Below are positions 20,414 to 31,429 of a stretch of DNA of 64,000 bases, piece after piece; the first letter of the stretch is position 1, and each line of letters starts with the position of its first letter. The stretch comes from Tolypocladium sp. Sup5 PDA-1 (Eukaryota; Ascomycota; Sordariomycetes; Hypocreales; Ophiocordycipitaceae), in the NCBI GenBank assembly GCA_000750105.3, contig JPHH03000002.1, positions 930,001 through 994,000 on the forward strand. The letters are read 5' to 3'. The position numbers and the translations under genes were made by a program. The notes beneath the pieces were generated by a model. The model was not told the DNA's origin. It did no database searches and worked only from the letters and a program-made list of their open reading frames with translations.

Positions 20414-22778
20414 ACTGTCTAATATCCATGATGCATCGGGGTTTCGGGTTCCAAGGTGTTGCCGGTTTCAGGACATGGAAAATGAATGAAATTTTTAGCG
20501 ACAACCTCTGTATGCCGCTTCCATGCACGTTGACAGTACTCCACGATAAAGGACTACGCTTTTTCAGACTGACAGTGTTGATGAGCTCTTGACGTGACTG
20601 CGATGTGATGCAATGAGGGCAGCCTCAGATCAACGTGAAAAATACCTAGCAATTGTCCGGCTTCCAGAAGCAACACCTGCTGAGCCGTCGTCAAGCCTGG
20701 AGTACACGACGCATGCGCAGAAGAGGCGTGATATTCTTGGCAGCTGGACGAGGGAGCAAGGAGCCAACAAACGTTGAACCTGCAGAACCACTAGTAAAAA
20801 GCAGCCGAGAGAGACTTTCCACGATCTGCACAGGCATTTTCTACCCGACTTCCGCCAGCCGTGTGCTCCATACGTACAGCCGTAGCGTTGTCGTCGGGTC
20901 TTGCGATGGAGCAGCCAACATCGGAAGATGAGCCATCTAAATCTGTTGGTATCTGCAACTACTACTTGTAGTATCCACCGCGATCAGTATCGTCAACCAG
21001 CAACTCAATTTGCAAAGCACAATTTGCTACAGAGACGATGGAATAGTTAGCATAGCGTCCATCACAACCGGTTTTTCGTCCCAGGTGCTTAGTTGCATAG
21101 CAATTGTCCACGGAGCCTAGAGTCCGCTCAGTCTGCCATTCGGCCGAGTGAAACCCGCCTGGTTCATGCGCCATGGACAGCTCGCCGGATTCGCTCCCCT
21201 GCAGTAGTCCCAGGCTCCTTTGCCACATGGTCAGAGTGGGCAGGGCAAAACGTCTTTCTGACTGTACGAGTACCTGGTCAAGTACTCCGTACAGTACATA
21301 CCATTGCTGGGATACCAGCAGACCCCTGAACTAGCGACAACACGCCATCCACATCAGCTGCATCCGTACGGAGTCCGTACGGAGTATGTTACTCCGTACG
21401 AGTAGTGCATTGCGCTCCGGATGACGATGGCCCCCAAGACCCCTGCGGATGGGAGAAACCCGCTCATCCTGTAGGCGGCCGTTTTGGGACAGCGAGCGGA
21501 TGGCTGCCCCCAGCTGACGCAGGCAAAAGCTTGGTGGAACGCCAGCAGCTTGGCAGGATGGCGTCTAGAAGCCGCCTCCAAGGCACCGAACCAAGCTTTG
21601 CTGCAGCGGAAGCGCATCCGGTTTGACTACTGAAATCCTACGAGGAGCCGGAACAAAAAACTGCAACCACACGTGTCGCCGGATATGAAGCGTCGTGCTC
21701 GCGGTGGGACTGCGACTCGACTATCGCTTGACGTCGCACCGGACCTGAAAACTCGGGGGATCGGCGACATGCTTCAGGGCACCTTCATGCAAACGAGGAT
21801 GAGGTTTGTCACTGGACAAAAGGGCGCTGCGGGAGCCCACCGGTCCATGGCGGAGAATTGATACGGGACGTAGTCCGTACTCCGTAGGGACGTAACAAGC
21901 CTACGCCACATCTGGGCTGTCGACGCCAAGCAGAAGAAAAAGACGGAGACAGCAACTCCGTCCTTACTCGTAGGGCGGACAAAGGGGAAGAAATGGACAC
22001 ATCGTACCCTACGGGGCAACCTAGACGGAACAAGGAACGGAACAAGCAGCAATCGCAGAGGTGGGCAGGGATCAAGCGCGCTGCGAAGCGACGGATGGCG
22101 TGGTGGTTCCCGCAGCGGCCCCGAGGAATCGCCTTGGACGAACCAGTGGGCGTCGATTCATCCATTTGAGATGCCAAATTCAGTGGTCGAGGACCCCTGG
22201 AGCAAAGATGGGCAGGGATTGCTCGGTGTGCTGTTCTGCTGGGATAATCACAATTTCCGATCAAGGCTTGGCCATGCCCACAGTACGGATCTGTCTCGTT
22301 GTTGTCTAGCCCGAGGTTTCGTGCCCTATTCGTACGAACTAGTCCGTACCCGTTGCTATTATCGGATGTGCGGTGATGACTGGATACAGGCAAAGGCGCA
22401 GCGGTGCAGACGCTGGAGCTAAAAGAGCTTGACCAGGTTTAATCCGCGGCGAAGGGGCCAATTGCAAAGGAAGAGGCAAGAGGAAGGCGCCGAGACCGCC
22501 TGTAAGCGGGAATTTGGGGGATTCGCCCTCGTTTCTGTCATTTCTTTTTCCTCTTCTCACGATCTTTTGCGCTTCTCGGCGCCTCGTCAGTTTCCGGGTG
22601 ACATCAGCGCCGTCGGGCAGGCCGTTCGTCTCGTTGAAATACACAGCTTCCCGAAGCGATCCCCTGCAGCGATCACCACAGCCACTCAGCTCGTCCGCGT
22701 CTGAGCTACGTATCAGGTGCCCCAAGCAGAAGGAGGCAAGGAGGGTCCGAGACGCACTGGGCGAAGAGGCAAGTCATC
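20414..22778. other. Long intergenic region with palindromic TACGGAGTA-like repeats
   Basis: 2365 bp without a supportable gene. Clusters of a short palindromic word occur at 21261-21297, 21363-21405, 21870-21890 and 22329-22350 (variants of ACTCCGTACGGAGT and CGTACGAGTA). Short open frames here overlap each other on both strands and have no family signature. The last 250 bp are probably the promoter and leader of the monooxygenase gene. Confidence 0.55.
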
Positions 22779-24696
22779 ATGGCCAAAGGCTCCGTTGCTT
22801 CAGCCTCGGCGCCGGCCCCGGGGCAGCCGCTCCCGGTGCTCATCGTCGGCGCCGGCATCAGTGGCTTGCTGCTCGCGCAGCAGCTCGCGCGAGAGGGCAT
22901 CCCGTGCCGCATCTTCGAGCGCGACGACGACTTCACCACGCGCGGCGTCGGCTGGGGCCTGACGCTGCACTGGTCGCTGCCGGCGGTGCGCGAGCTGCTG
23001 GCGCCGGAGCTGTGCGCGCGGCTCCCGGACGCGTTCGTGGACCGCCGCGGCGTGGAGGCCGGGCTGACCTCGCGGTTCCCCTTCTACGACCTGAGCACCG
23101 GGGAGCGCAAGGCGGCGACGCCCGAGGTGCCGCACGCGCAGCGGATCAGGGTTACGCGGGAGCGGTTGAGGAGGCTGTTGGCTACGGGGATTGATATCGA
23201 GGTACGTAAGGTAGTGCGCGACTTGGATGGTGGTCGCATGAGTTGTTGTTGTGTTGACGTATGAGCGACGAGGGGAAGAACCTGAGAGTGTTTTCAAGTG
23301 TGTGGAGAGTTTCATTCCTCGTTACTTTTATTTATCCCCGTTTGTTATTTTCATGGCCAAGGTCCGTACGTTGACCACCGGGCGGCTCGCCGTGTAGTGG
23401 GGCAAAGCCTTCCGCCATTTCGCCGAGACCCCCGGGTCCGGGTCCGGGTCCGGCCCCCCGTGCGTCACCGCCACCTTCGACGACGGCTCCTCATGCGCCG
23501 GCCGGCTGCTGGTCGCCTGCGACGGCGGCAACTCGCGCGTGCGCCGCGCGCTGTTCCCCAAGCTGGCGGCGCAGCACCGGTACGCATTCCCCGTGCGCGT
23601 CGTCGGCGTCAAGGTGCGCTTCTCGGCGGCGCAGATGGCGCCGCTGCGGGAGCTGGACCCGTTCTTCCTGCAGGGCTGCGCGTCTGCCAACGACAGCTTT
23701 GCCTATCTAAGTGGTGCGTTTACTACCCTTGGGACCCTTGAATGCGTCGATATGTTTGGAGAAGCCCTCGCCCTGACGGCTAATGCGCAGTGCTCGATGC
23801 GCCTGGCAACAACGAGGACAGTCTGCCCGACTCGTACAGCGTGCAGATATGCGTCTCGTGGCCCTACCGCGAGGGCTTCTTCGACCAGTCGTCGCCTTTG
23901 GAAACGCCAGAGTCGAACCAGGAGCGCCACGAGTTGCTCCGTGCCTTGGCCAAGACGTATGCTGAGCCCTTCCGGTCGCTCGTCGAGAGCATCCCGGAAG
24001 ACACCGAGGTGAAGCACATTGACATGCACGACTGGGCGCCGCCGAGGGGGCTCCGTTCAACGGGCCGGGTGGTGTTGATGGGAGACGCGCTGCACCAGAT
24101 GGCCATGTGTAAGTCGTCAGGTCTCACCTTACTGCTGACCACTACACTCTCGTACCCCAAATCCACCCCTGCTTCTGTCAAGATGCATGCACTCATCTTT
24201 CTTGACGAGTAACCCTGATCACCATCCTTGCCCTTTACTCCACCAATCCCCTACCTCGTCTCTTTTTCCTTATCACCTTTATCAAGCCGCGACCGCCATC
24301 TAACAAATTTCAGACCGTGGCGAAGGAGCGAACCACGCCATCGTCGACGTACTTGACTTTGCCCAGCTCGTCGTACCCGTCCTCCACGAAGAAGCGCGGC
24401 AACAGCAACCGCGCCAGCATGCTTCTAGCACCGAGCCCACCACCACCAACGACAGGGGCATGGGCGCTGTCAGCGGCGACCAGGGCCAGGACCGGGACCA
24501 GGATCAGCGCCTGCGCGGCGCGCTAGACCGCTACGAGGACGCCGTCGTGGAGAGGGCCCGCCCAGGGGTCCTAGCCTCGCGCCGTGCCTGTCTCGACGCC
24601 CACGCCTGGCCTCGGATTGGGCCTGAGAGTCCGCTGCTTAGTAGGCGCCAGATGAGGCTTCAGTACGACGAAGAGGGCGACAAGGTGGTCCATTAA
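22779..24696 (+). CDS. FAD-dependent monooxygenase (UbiH/salicylate hydroxylase-like)
   Basis: A 479-residue flavoprotein. Inferred exons: 22779-23201, 23398-23713, 23791-24108, 24314-24696. The Rossmann motif GAGISGLLLAQQLA (GxGxxG) lies near residue 23, followed by the acidic ERDDDF that contacts FAD ribose. A second FAD motif, RVVLMGDALHQM, then RGEGANHAIVDVLDFAQLV, are typical of class A aromatic hydroxylases. These enzymes use NAD(P)H and O2 to hydroxylate aromatic or polyketide substrates, but the substrate here is unknown. There is no biosynthetic cluster around it. The introns of 196 and 205 nt are long for this locus, and a Gly-Ser run encoded by a GGGTCC-type repeat starts exon 2, so that boundary is the least certain. 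Confidence 0.85.
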
Positions 24697-25636
24697 GGTT
24701 TCCGCGCTGCGGTGGCTACCTACGGACTATAGAAGGGGACTGTTGTGTTATACGTGGAGCTTTTCGTCTTCCCTTTCCCTTCCTTTGGTAACCTAATGTC
24801 GGCCAATTACATGGGATATATGGAGTACATAGCCTCCGTAGACCAGAGATGGACAACACGAACTGTGGCGTCGGCAGACAGGGAGGCAAGACTCGGGCTG
24901 GAATGAAACCTTGAAGAGAAAAAAGGAGTTGACAGACGGGCCAAACGGCCGAGGAGGTCCAGGACACGTAACTCGTACGAGTACGGACGAGTACGGAGTA
25001 CATGCAAGACCATCACCACTTTTCCAGGTTCTCTCGTCGCAGTTTTAGACGTGTCTGAAATAGACAAGTTCAGCCGCTGCACAATTGCGCAATCAGCCCT
25101 CGTTACACCCAGGAACTTGCTGCATCAATCAGAAACAACCCTACCCTGCGTGCTTCCAAGCCACTTCATGCACGCTGCCACACCGCAGACAGGCCTGCCG
25201 ATTCCCGGATCAGCGCGTCTGTGCGAATTCGCGCACTCTGGAAAAAATGTGACTTATCGCGACCAGGACTAGCGATGTTGGTTCGCTCCGATCGGTCTGA
25301 CGGTTGACCCCAGGTTCTTCAGCACAGACAGTCGCCGGGGCAATTCATGACTTCATCGCAGTACTCGTAAGGCAGTTCAATTTCAATTGGTCTTATTCAG
25401 ATAGATTGATCGTGAAATAGGCACTCATTCGTCGCCTCGTCCTTTTGATTGCAGGTATATCCAGAAAAGACCCGATAGGAACCTCCAGTGTAAAGAATAT
25501 CAAAAATTACGCCCGAGATCCTGACTGGGGTCCAAATAATATACATGGCCGAAACTTTTATGTGTAAGGCTTGCCCCAAATCAAGGACGTCGCTCAGCCT
25601 CCCCTCCGTCAATACATAAGACGCGTAAAATCACAT
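24697..25636. other. Intergenic region between convergent genes
   Basis: 940 bp between the 3' ends of the monooxygenase and rhodopsin-domain genes. It contains a palindrome cluster at 24967-25003 (overlapping CTCGTACGAGTACGGACGAG and GTACGGAGTA). Nothing else is recognised. Confidence 0.5.
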
Positions 25637-26870
25637 TCAGACATTCAAGTCCGAGTCGTGGCGACGGCGGCTTACCTTGCCGGTGCCGGCCTTGTCCTCG
25701 TCTACCTGAACGGTGTACGTGACTGACTTTAGGATTGCGTTGTTGTGCAGAATGTTCTCCTCGCTGCCGGACTTGTTGGCCGACACGAATGCGCTCTTGT
25801 CCTGGCTGACGTCGCTCAGCTTGTAGTGATCGCCGTTCTTCAGGCCGCGGCTGCGGCTCATGCCGTGCGACGAGCCGTACCCGTTTCCAGAGTGCTTGGT
25901 GTGGTAGTCTCTGGCCTTCTTCATGCACACAGGGGCGAGGAATGGAAGAGACGAGACCATGTTCTGCAGAAAAGTACGGTTAGTGGGTGAAGCACAAGAA
26001 TCAAATCGCTTGTCGCGGGGCAACTTACGCCGACGTTGAATTCAATGGTGCCCCAAAGCACCAGCATGGTGGAGTTGCCGTCGCCATGCTGGATTCGTTC
26101 GATCTGCAGGTACCGCAGAATGGAGCAGAGAGTCGTGAACAGACCGAGCATGAAGATGCCGATGAGGCCAACCTTCTTCTCCAGGCGAACGTTGAGCCTC
26201 AACAGGACAGGAATCGGCAGCAGCGCAACGACGACATCGGAGATGATGGTCACGACGGCGTAGCCGGTGAAGGACGGACCGGGAGGCAGGCAGCTTCCGG
26301 CTTTGAGCGGGTTCCAGGACTTGTCGACGGGCGTGCAGGCGAAGATGAGAGACAAGGCGCATCCCAGATGGGCGAGGAAGACGAGGATGATGGTGGCCCA
26401 GACGACCCTGCGGTACGTCTTCTGGTCCGTGCCCTTGAGCAGGCGCAGGTAGCTGATCAAAAGGGCGATTTTGAAGAAGCTGATTCCGATCTGGTAGATG
26501 GGGCGACCAGCAAAGTTGACTCGCGTGTAGGGGACGAGATTGTCATCTGGCCGCGACTTCACGGGCAGCCCCAAGCCATACTTGGTCTCTGTTGCCAAGC
26601 AGTGAGTCCAGTGATCATTGTATTTGTGTATGGAGCCGGAACGGGGCTGAACTTACGGACGATGCAGAGGATGGAGTAGATGAGGGCAAAAACCATGGCC
26701 AAGGCTGCCATCCAGTCATCGCTGGCGAGACCGCGGGCCGTGGCGCGGATATAGAGTCGGCAGCTGACAATGGCGATGGACAGGACGGAGAGGACACAGC
26801 ATATGGCGATGATGGTCGGGTACTGCGACTCGTCGTTGACCTCAGGGGCGGCGTTGACGACCCAACCCAT
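25637..26870 (-). CDS. Seven-helix integral membrane protein, fungal rhodopsin-domain family
   Basis: Inferred exons 26870-26657, 26588-26029 and 25963-25637 give 366 residues. Hydrophobic segments begin with YPTIIAICCVLSVLSIAIVS, then MAALAMVFALIYSILCIV, IGISFFKIALLISYLRLL, VVWATIILVFLAHLGCALSL, YAVVTIISDVVVALLPIPVL, VGLIGIFMLGLFTTLCSILR and a last one near MLVLWGTIEFNVG. The loop Cys before PVDKSWNPLKAGSC and the YGLGLP after helix 2 are usual in the PTH11/SAT4-like fungal rhodopsin-domain family. It has no CFEM domain. The cytosolic C-terminal tail (~90 residues, basic, Ser-rich) is probably soluble. Members are mostly uncharacterised plasma membrane proteins, some implicated in surface sensing; the ligand and role here are unknown. 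Confidence 0.88.
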
Positions 26871-28182
26871 CTTGATGGCGGTGTTGTTGAAGTGCTGCGG
26901 TGTTTTGTCGTGGCTTGTCGTTGTTGGTGATGGGAGGTAAGCTTCGGGTCGCGCGGTGAGGTGGCAGGCGGTGGGTGGTAGGTGATGACGAGGACGACCC
27001 TTTTGTCTATCTCTATCTCTACCTGTTTCTCTATCGAAACGCACAAACACACGCTTGGACGCACGAAGGGAGTGGGAAAAAGAAAGGATGACAGTTGAGG
27101 CTGAAGCGAGACCGTACGCGGGGAGGAGGGCGCGGATCAGATCTCTTAAGGAATGATGAGAGAAGTGACGAGGTGGGAAAAGGAAAGATTGAAGCCAAGC
27201 CCCGAGCGCCACACAAGGGCGCACGAGTAAGAGGGTGTGACGTGCTGAGGACGACGAGCCTGTGGAGGAGGGTGGAGGAGGAGGAAGATGAACTGGATGT
27301 TTTCTACTTTTTTGACCCGCACAAGTACAGATATAGAGTCGACGAGGGGGGCACGGCACGCTGATCGAAGAGCCGGCCGGGGTAGAGACGTTTTGGCGCC
27401 TCTCTCTGATCCTATTCGAGGGTTCTGTGCTGTAATAGCTCGAGGTGCAGTAGTCTGGCCCGTAGAGTCGCAGCGGACGGTACTCGACAGATCAAGTGTG
27501 ATTCCCTCCTTTCACTGTGCCTCAGCAGCTCAGGCCAGACCGTGGAGGGCTAACAATAAGAAATATATCCCGTCCGGGGGGCATGGCATGGGGGGACTGG
27601 GCAAAGAAAGGGAGGAGAGGATTCGACAAGATCCGAGACAATCCGGCAGAAAAGAAACAGCTGGGCTCATCATGGAAGAGGATCCAATGGCAGTGCTTGC
27701 CTGCTTTAGGAACCTACTTGGCAGCGGACCGCGAGCCGATGTCTGCCCTGGTGGCTACGGTCCGTGGAAGCCAATTGGCCGAGTGGTGGAAAACCCAAGG
27801 GGCTGATGCCATCACGACTAGCCAGGCTGAGCCTTCTTGGCTGCAAATCGTTACCGTAGGAAGGGGGGAAGGGGACCATCGACGCCGCCAGCTTTAGCGT
27901 CAGGTCCTGCAAGGGTCCTCAAGGGGACAGGCAGGGGTTTCGCGCTGGCTGGGAGAGATGGATGGACTGGACATGGCTTGCCGTGTGTTCCAAACGTCCA
28001 GCTGCATCGTTGCAGTGGTTAAACGACAGCCTCCGACACCAGAATTAGCCCACTTTGATCAGTGGCAGCGTTAGGGCCCCCAGCCGTCCCCAGGACCTGG
28101 ACATCCATCATGTGCCAAAGTGTCTCTGCGTGGCGCCGTGGCTGTTTTGCCTGAGCGATTTTACTCCTGGTCGTGTGAGGTG

Positions 28183-28183
<1 letters not shown>

Positions 28184-28218
<35 letters not shown>
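28184..28218 (+). repeat. TGC trinucleotide microsatellite
   Basis: Eleven uninterrupted TGC units in an intergenic region. No open frame that uses it looks real. Confidence 0.9.
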
Positions 28219-28219
<1 letters not shown>

Positions 28220-30547
28220 GTCGTTGAAGTTGGCGTCGGGTGTCGTTGGGTGACTCTCGACACGCGCGCCGCTGTGCCTCATCGTGCCGCGACGGAGTCT
28301 TCGGCAGTGGGTGCCTTGAACCTAGGTAGGCTTAAAGCACAGCAGCTACCTATTACGGAGCGTGCGCCGCCGACGTGCGCACCCAACAGCCAGATCTGTG
28401 AAGTCCCCGATTGAATTTTGATTTTGTGCGCCTCCCAACAGCGTGGCTTTGGGGGGGACCTTGCCGCCACGGGCTACCGAGCGCCTGGATTTGGGTCGTG
28501 GTTGGGTGATGGTGTGTGTAGGTAGACAGCGAATGGCGTCCTGACGTCTGAGACCTGCGCTTTGCAGCGTAGCAGACATCCAGCCTGTCCATCACTACCT
28601 GTCTCGGAAGAGCTGTGCCACGCCAACGCACGCAGAGGCTCCACCTCGCAACAGCATCTCCTTGATCACATCGCCGACGTGCCGAACAAAGTGGGCTTCT
28701 ACAGTAATACCCGAACTTGCAGTGGGGAGACGAGTTCAGGGTAGGGCAAATGCTCTGTTGGGCTGGGAGGACGCCATCGTGGCGGCACGGTTGCCGCTTT
28801 GGGACGCCGCCTTCCCAAGATTCCCTCAAGATACGGGGATTGACGAACCATGGGCCCTCAGACGCACGAAATGTAAGACGCCGTGCGTGACTTGGGCCCT
28901 AGGACGAAGAGGGAAAAATAAAAGTGCAGAGGGGCAGTGCCTCGCGAAGCGCAATGCTTGGCTGCCAGGGCGCAGTCGAACCGAGACGAGGTCGGTAACG
29001 TCGCTAGACGACGGCGAAGACGGCGAATGACAACAGCGAGATGAAGACAAAGGACGGCCAGGCCGGTATTGCCGGGGTGGAATACCGATGGAAACTTGGG
29101 ACGATTCCGCGCGGAGGGCGCGCTATTGAAACGGAATACTCGCCGCCTTACTTCAACCTACGAGTACAAACCAAGATATTGCAAATTTGAAGCTGCCTTG
29201 TCGCCGCGGATGTATGCAGACCAAGCAAGGCCTGCTACCGGACATGGGTTACAACAATGGCAACGCGGCGTTTTAAAGAAACAGCTTCTGTGGGACAAGG
29301 CCAGGCTGCGGTCGCTAACAGAAGGCACGCAAGCAGCCAAGCAAAACAGATTGGCGTGCGTGCAGCAGAGCATTCAACTCTCGTGGCAGGTAACACAGCC
29401 CGCGAGCGAAGTTGACAACACCTCGGAGCATGGAACTTGGAAGGCCTGGACGAACAAAGGCCCCGAACCGAGTTCATAGTGATGGGTGGGTGGAAACCCC
29501 ATGGCTGTCGCTACGGCGCTGCCCTTTGGTCGTCTCGGGCGGGCTCCGGCCTGGGCTCCGTCCCCCCCCTCTGAGCTCGAGCGGGCCGCGGGCACCACCA
29601 CAAACAGGTGCTGGTGGAGGGAAGGGGAGACACGCGATCTCGACGGCAGGACAAAAATGCTTGGTATTCCGGGGGGACCCGACGGGTCGATTTGCGGGAC
29701 TCGTTCGAACCGACTGGAGCGCACGGCAGAGACGCAACGCCACGGCGGCACTCAGGTCCACTGAGGCGTCAACGGCGCTGTGGCAGTTACCTTTTTTCCC
29801 TTTCCCCCTCCTGTGAGAGAAGTGATGGATGAGGTGTCTTGGCAGAATGGCGGGTGATGCTGTCAAGAGCAAGGCTGGCAATGTAGGTATGGTTCGGGTG
29901 GGTAGGGGATGTCGTGCCGGTTGGTACTTCGTACGGAGTCCAACAGTCCATCAATCCATCCACAGGCTCTGCAGCTTTCACGCGGCCCTTGCGCTGCTGG
30001 CGCTGGAGCACCCGCGATTCGAGAGGGAGCATGAACCGAGGACAGCTAGTACGGACTACGGACTACGGTACTCGTAGGAGGGACCCCTGGACCGGAGGGA
30101 ATCCACGTCATGAACGGGCCCGGTTGATGAGTCCAACAAGTGGAGGGCGGAGGGGATTCCACCATGGTTCTTCGTCGATGCGTTCCCGCACCACGGAGCC
30201 ACCTTCATCTGCGGTGCTACCGTACAGCAGCAGATTCAGGATGCTCATGGCCAGGGATGAACAGCCTGCAAACCTTGGTCCGTACGGCATGACCATGCCC
30301 CGACGGCCTGCATCGAGGCCCATTGACGGCGCCGTCTTCCCTGGCACCACCGTCGGAATCACCAGATCGGCCCCCCTGGCCGCGAGCAGTCCATGAGCCC
30401 GGGCACTTTTGCTGTTGTAGCACTGGACGCGGATCCATTGCCGTGCATTTCTGGCCGCCGTTCTTCTTGGTCCCCGTTTGGCCCCTCCAGTGCCGTTTGC
30501 TTGGCTCGGCCTCTCGACCACCCAGCGAGATTTCTCGAACCAACGCA

Positions 30548-30582
30548 ATGCGCATGCATGTGTGTGCGCGTGCATGCATGCA
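30548..30582 (+). repeat. Alternating purine-pyrimidine tract
   Basis: 35 bp of perfectly alternating purine and pyrimidine made of ATGC, GT and GC steps, including repeated GCATGC palindromes. Such tracts can adopt Z-DNA or cruciform structure in vitro. Confidence 0.8.
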
Positions 30583-31429
30583 AGCATGCAAGAATGATGG
30601 CGATACAACGTGGGCAGCAAGCACGGTCCTGTCCAACAGCCAACACAACAACCACCTGGTTGCAAGTTTTGGTGTTCGTACGGCTGCTCGTACGAGTACT
30701 CGTACAATTACATACACACGGTCCATGCCCCTCATGCTCTCCAGAGACATCCATTCAGCCCATCCATCCATCCCATGTCCAAGACCATCACCAAGTTCTG
30801 TCCCCCCTCCCACCCCCAGCGCTTGTACTGCTTCCCGCGCACCAGGCGCTCCAGGCGCACAGGACAGGTTAGCACGCCCGTGTTAGTTCCCCTTGGCGCA
30901 CGACGGTTGGCCGACGTGGCAACCCAGGGCCTCCTAAAAGTAAGTCGTAATAAGTCAGTGCTCGCAGTAAATAGTAGCTTGGTCGTAAAAGACGTGCCTC
31001 TGGAACAGACCTTAAGGTAAGACAACGCCCGAACGCCGGCCCTCGTCTCTCTCGTCTTTCCTTTTCCAACGGCAGCTGAGAGACGACAAGGAGGAAGAAT
31101 TCCTTCTTTCAGCGCCTCACCTCGCTCTGGACCCAGCCAGTCGTTGCGCCTTCCCTTCCCTTCCTTCATCCCCTCCCCCTCGCTCCTCCCACTTTCCTGT
31201 GGGTGAGTAAGATAAGGAACCCCCCCCTGTTGCTACGTTACTGTATTAGTCCGTAGAATTCTCCTCGCTGTTTTCTTCATCTCCTACCTGCGCCGATCGT
31301 TTTCGTTTTGGATCAACCTACGGACTACGGACTACATAGGTAAAACTTCGCGACTCACTCTCCGCGCGCGCGCACGTGTCGTCGCAGAGGCTCAATCGCC
31401 TTCCGTTCCTCCCCGTCTCGTCCAGCGCA

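Larger units (their letters stand above)
26871..31429. other. Long gene-poor region (4.6 kb)
   Basis: No open frame here has ATG start, plausible splicing and protein-like composition together. The first ~500 bp are presumably the rhodopsin-domain gene promoter, and 31020-31429, rich in C/T tracts, the transporter promoter. Between them lie a TGC trinucleotide run (28184-28218), palindromic TACGGAGTA-like words (29922-29941, 30048-30078, 30676-30710, 31318-31338), and an alternating purine-pyrimidine tract (30548-30582). I looked for tRNA B-box signatures and found none convincing. Confidence 0.5.

Noticed and set aside
22779..27000. Possible secondary-metabolite cluster (monooxygenase, membrane protein, transporter)
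   Set aside because: No synthase gene, wide gene-free spacing, and the neighbouring genes are typical housekeeping or generic families.
28184..28282. Alanine-repeat protein encoded by the TGC run
   Set aside because: The frame has no plausible start or conserved flanks; the run is better explained as an intergenic microsatellite.
29680..29710. GTTCGAACC resembling a tRNA T-loop
   Set aside because: No pairing T-stem, no A-box at the right distance, and no acceptor stem could be drawn.
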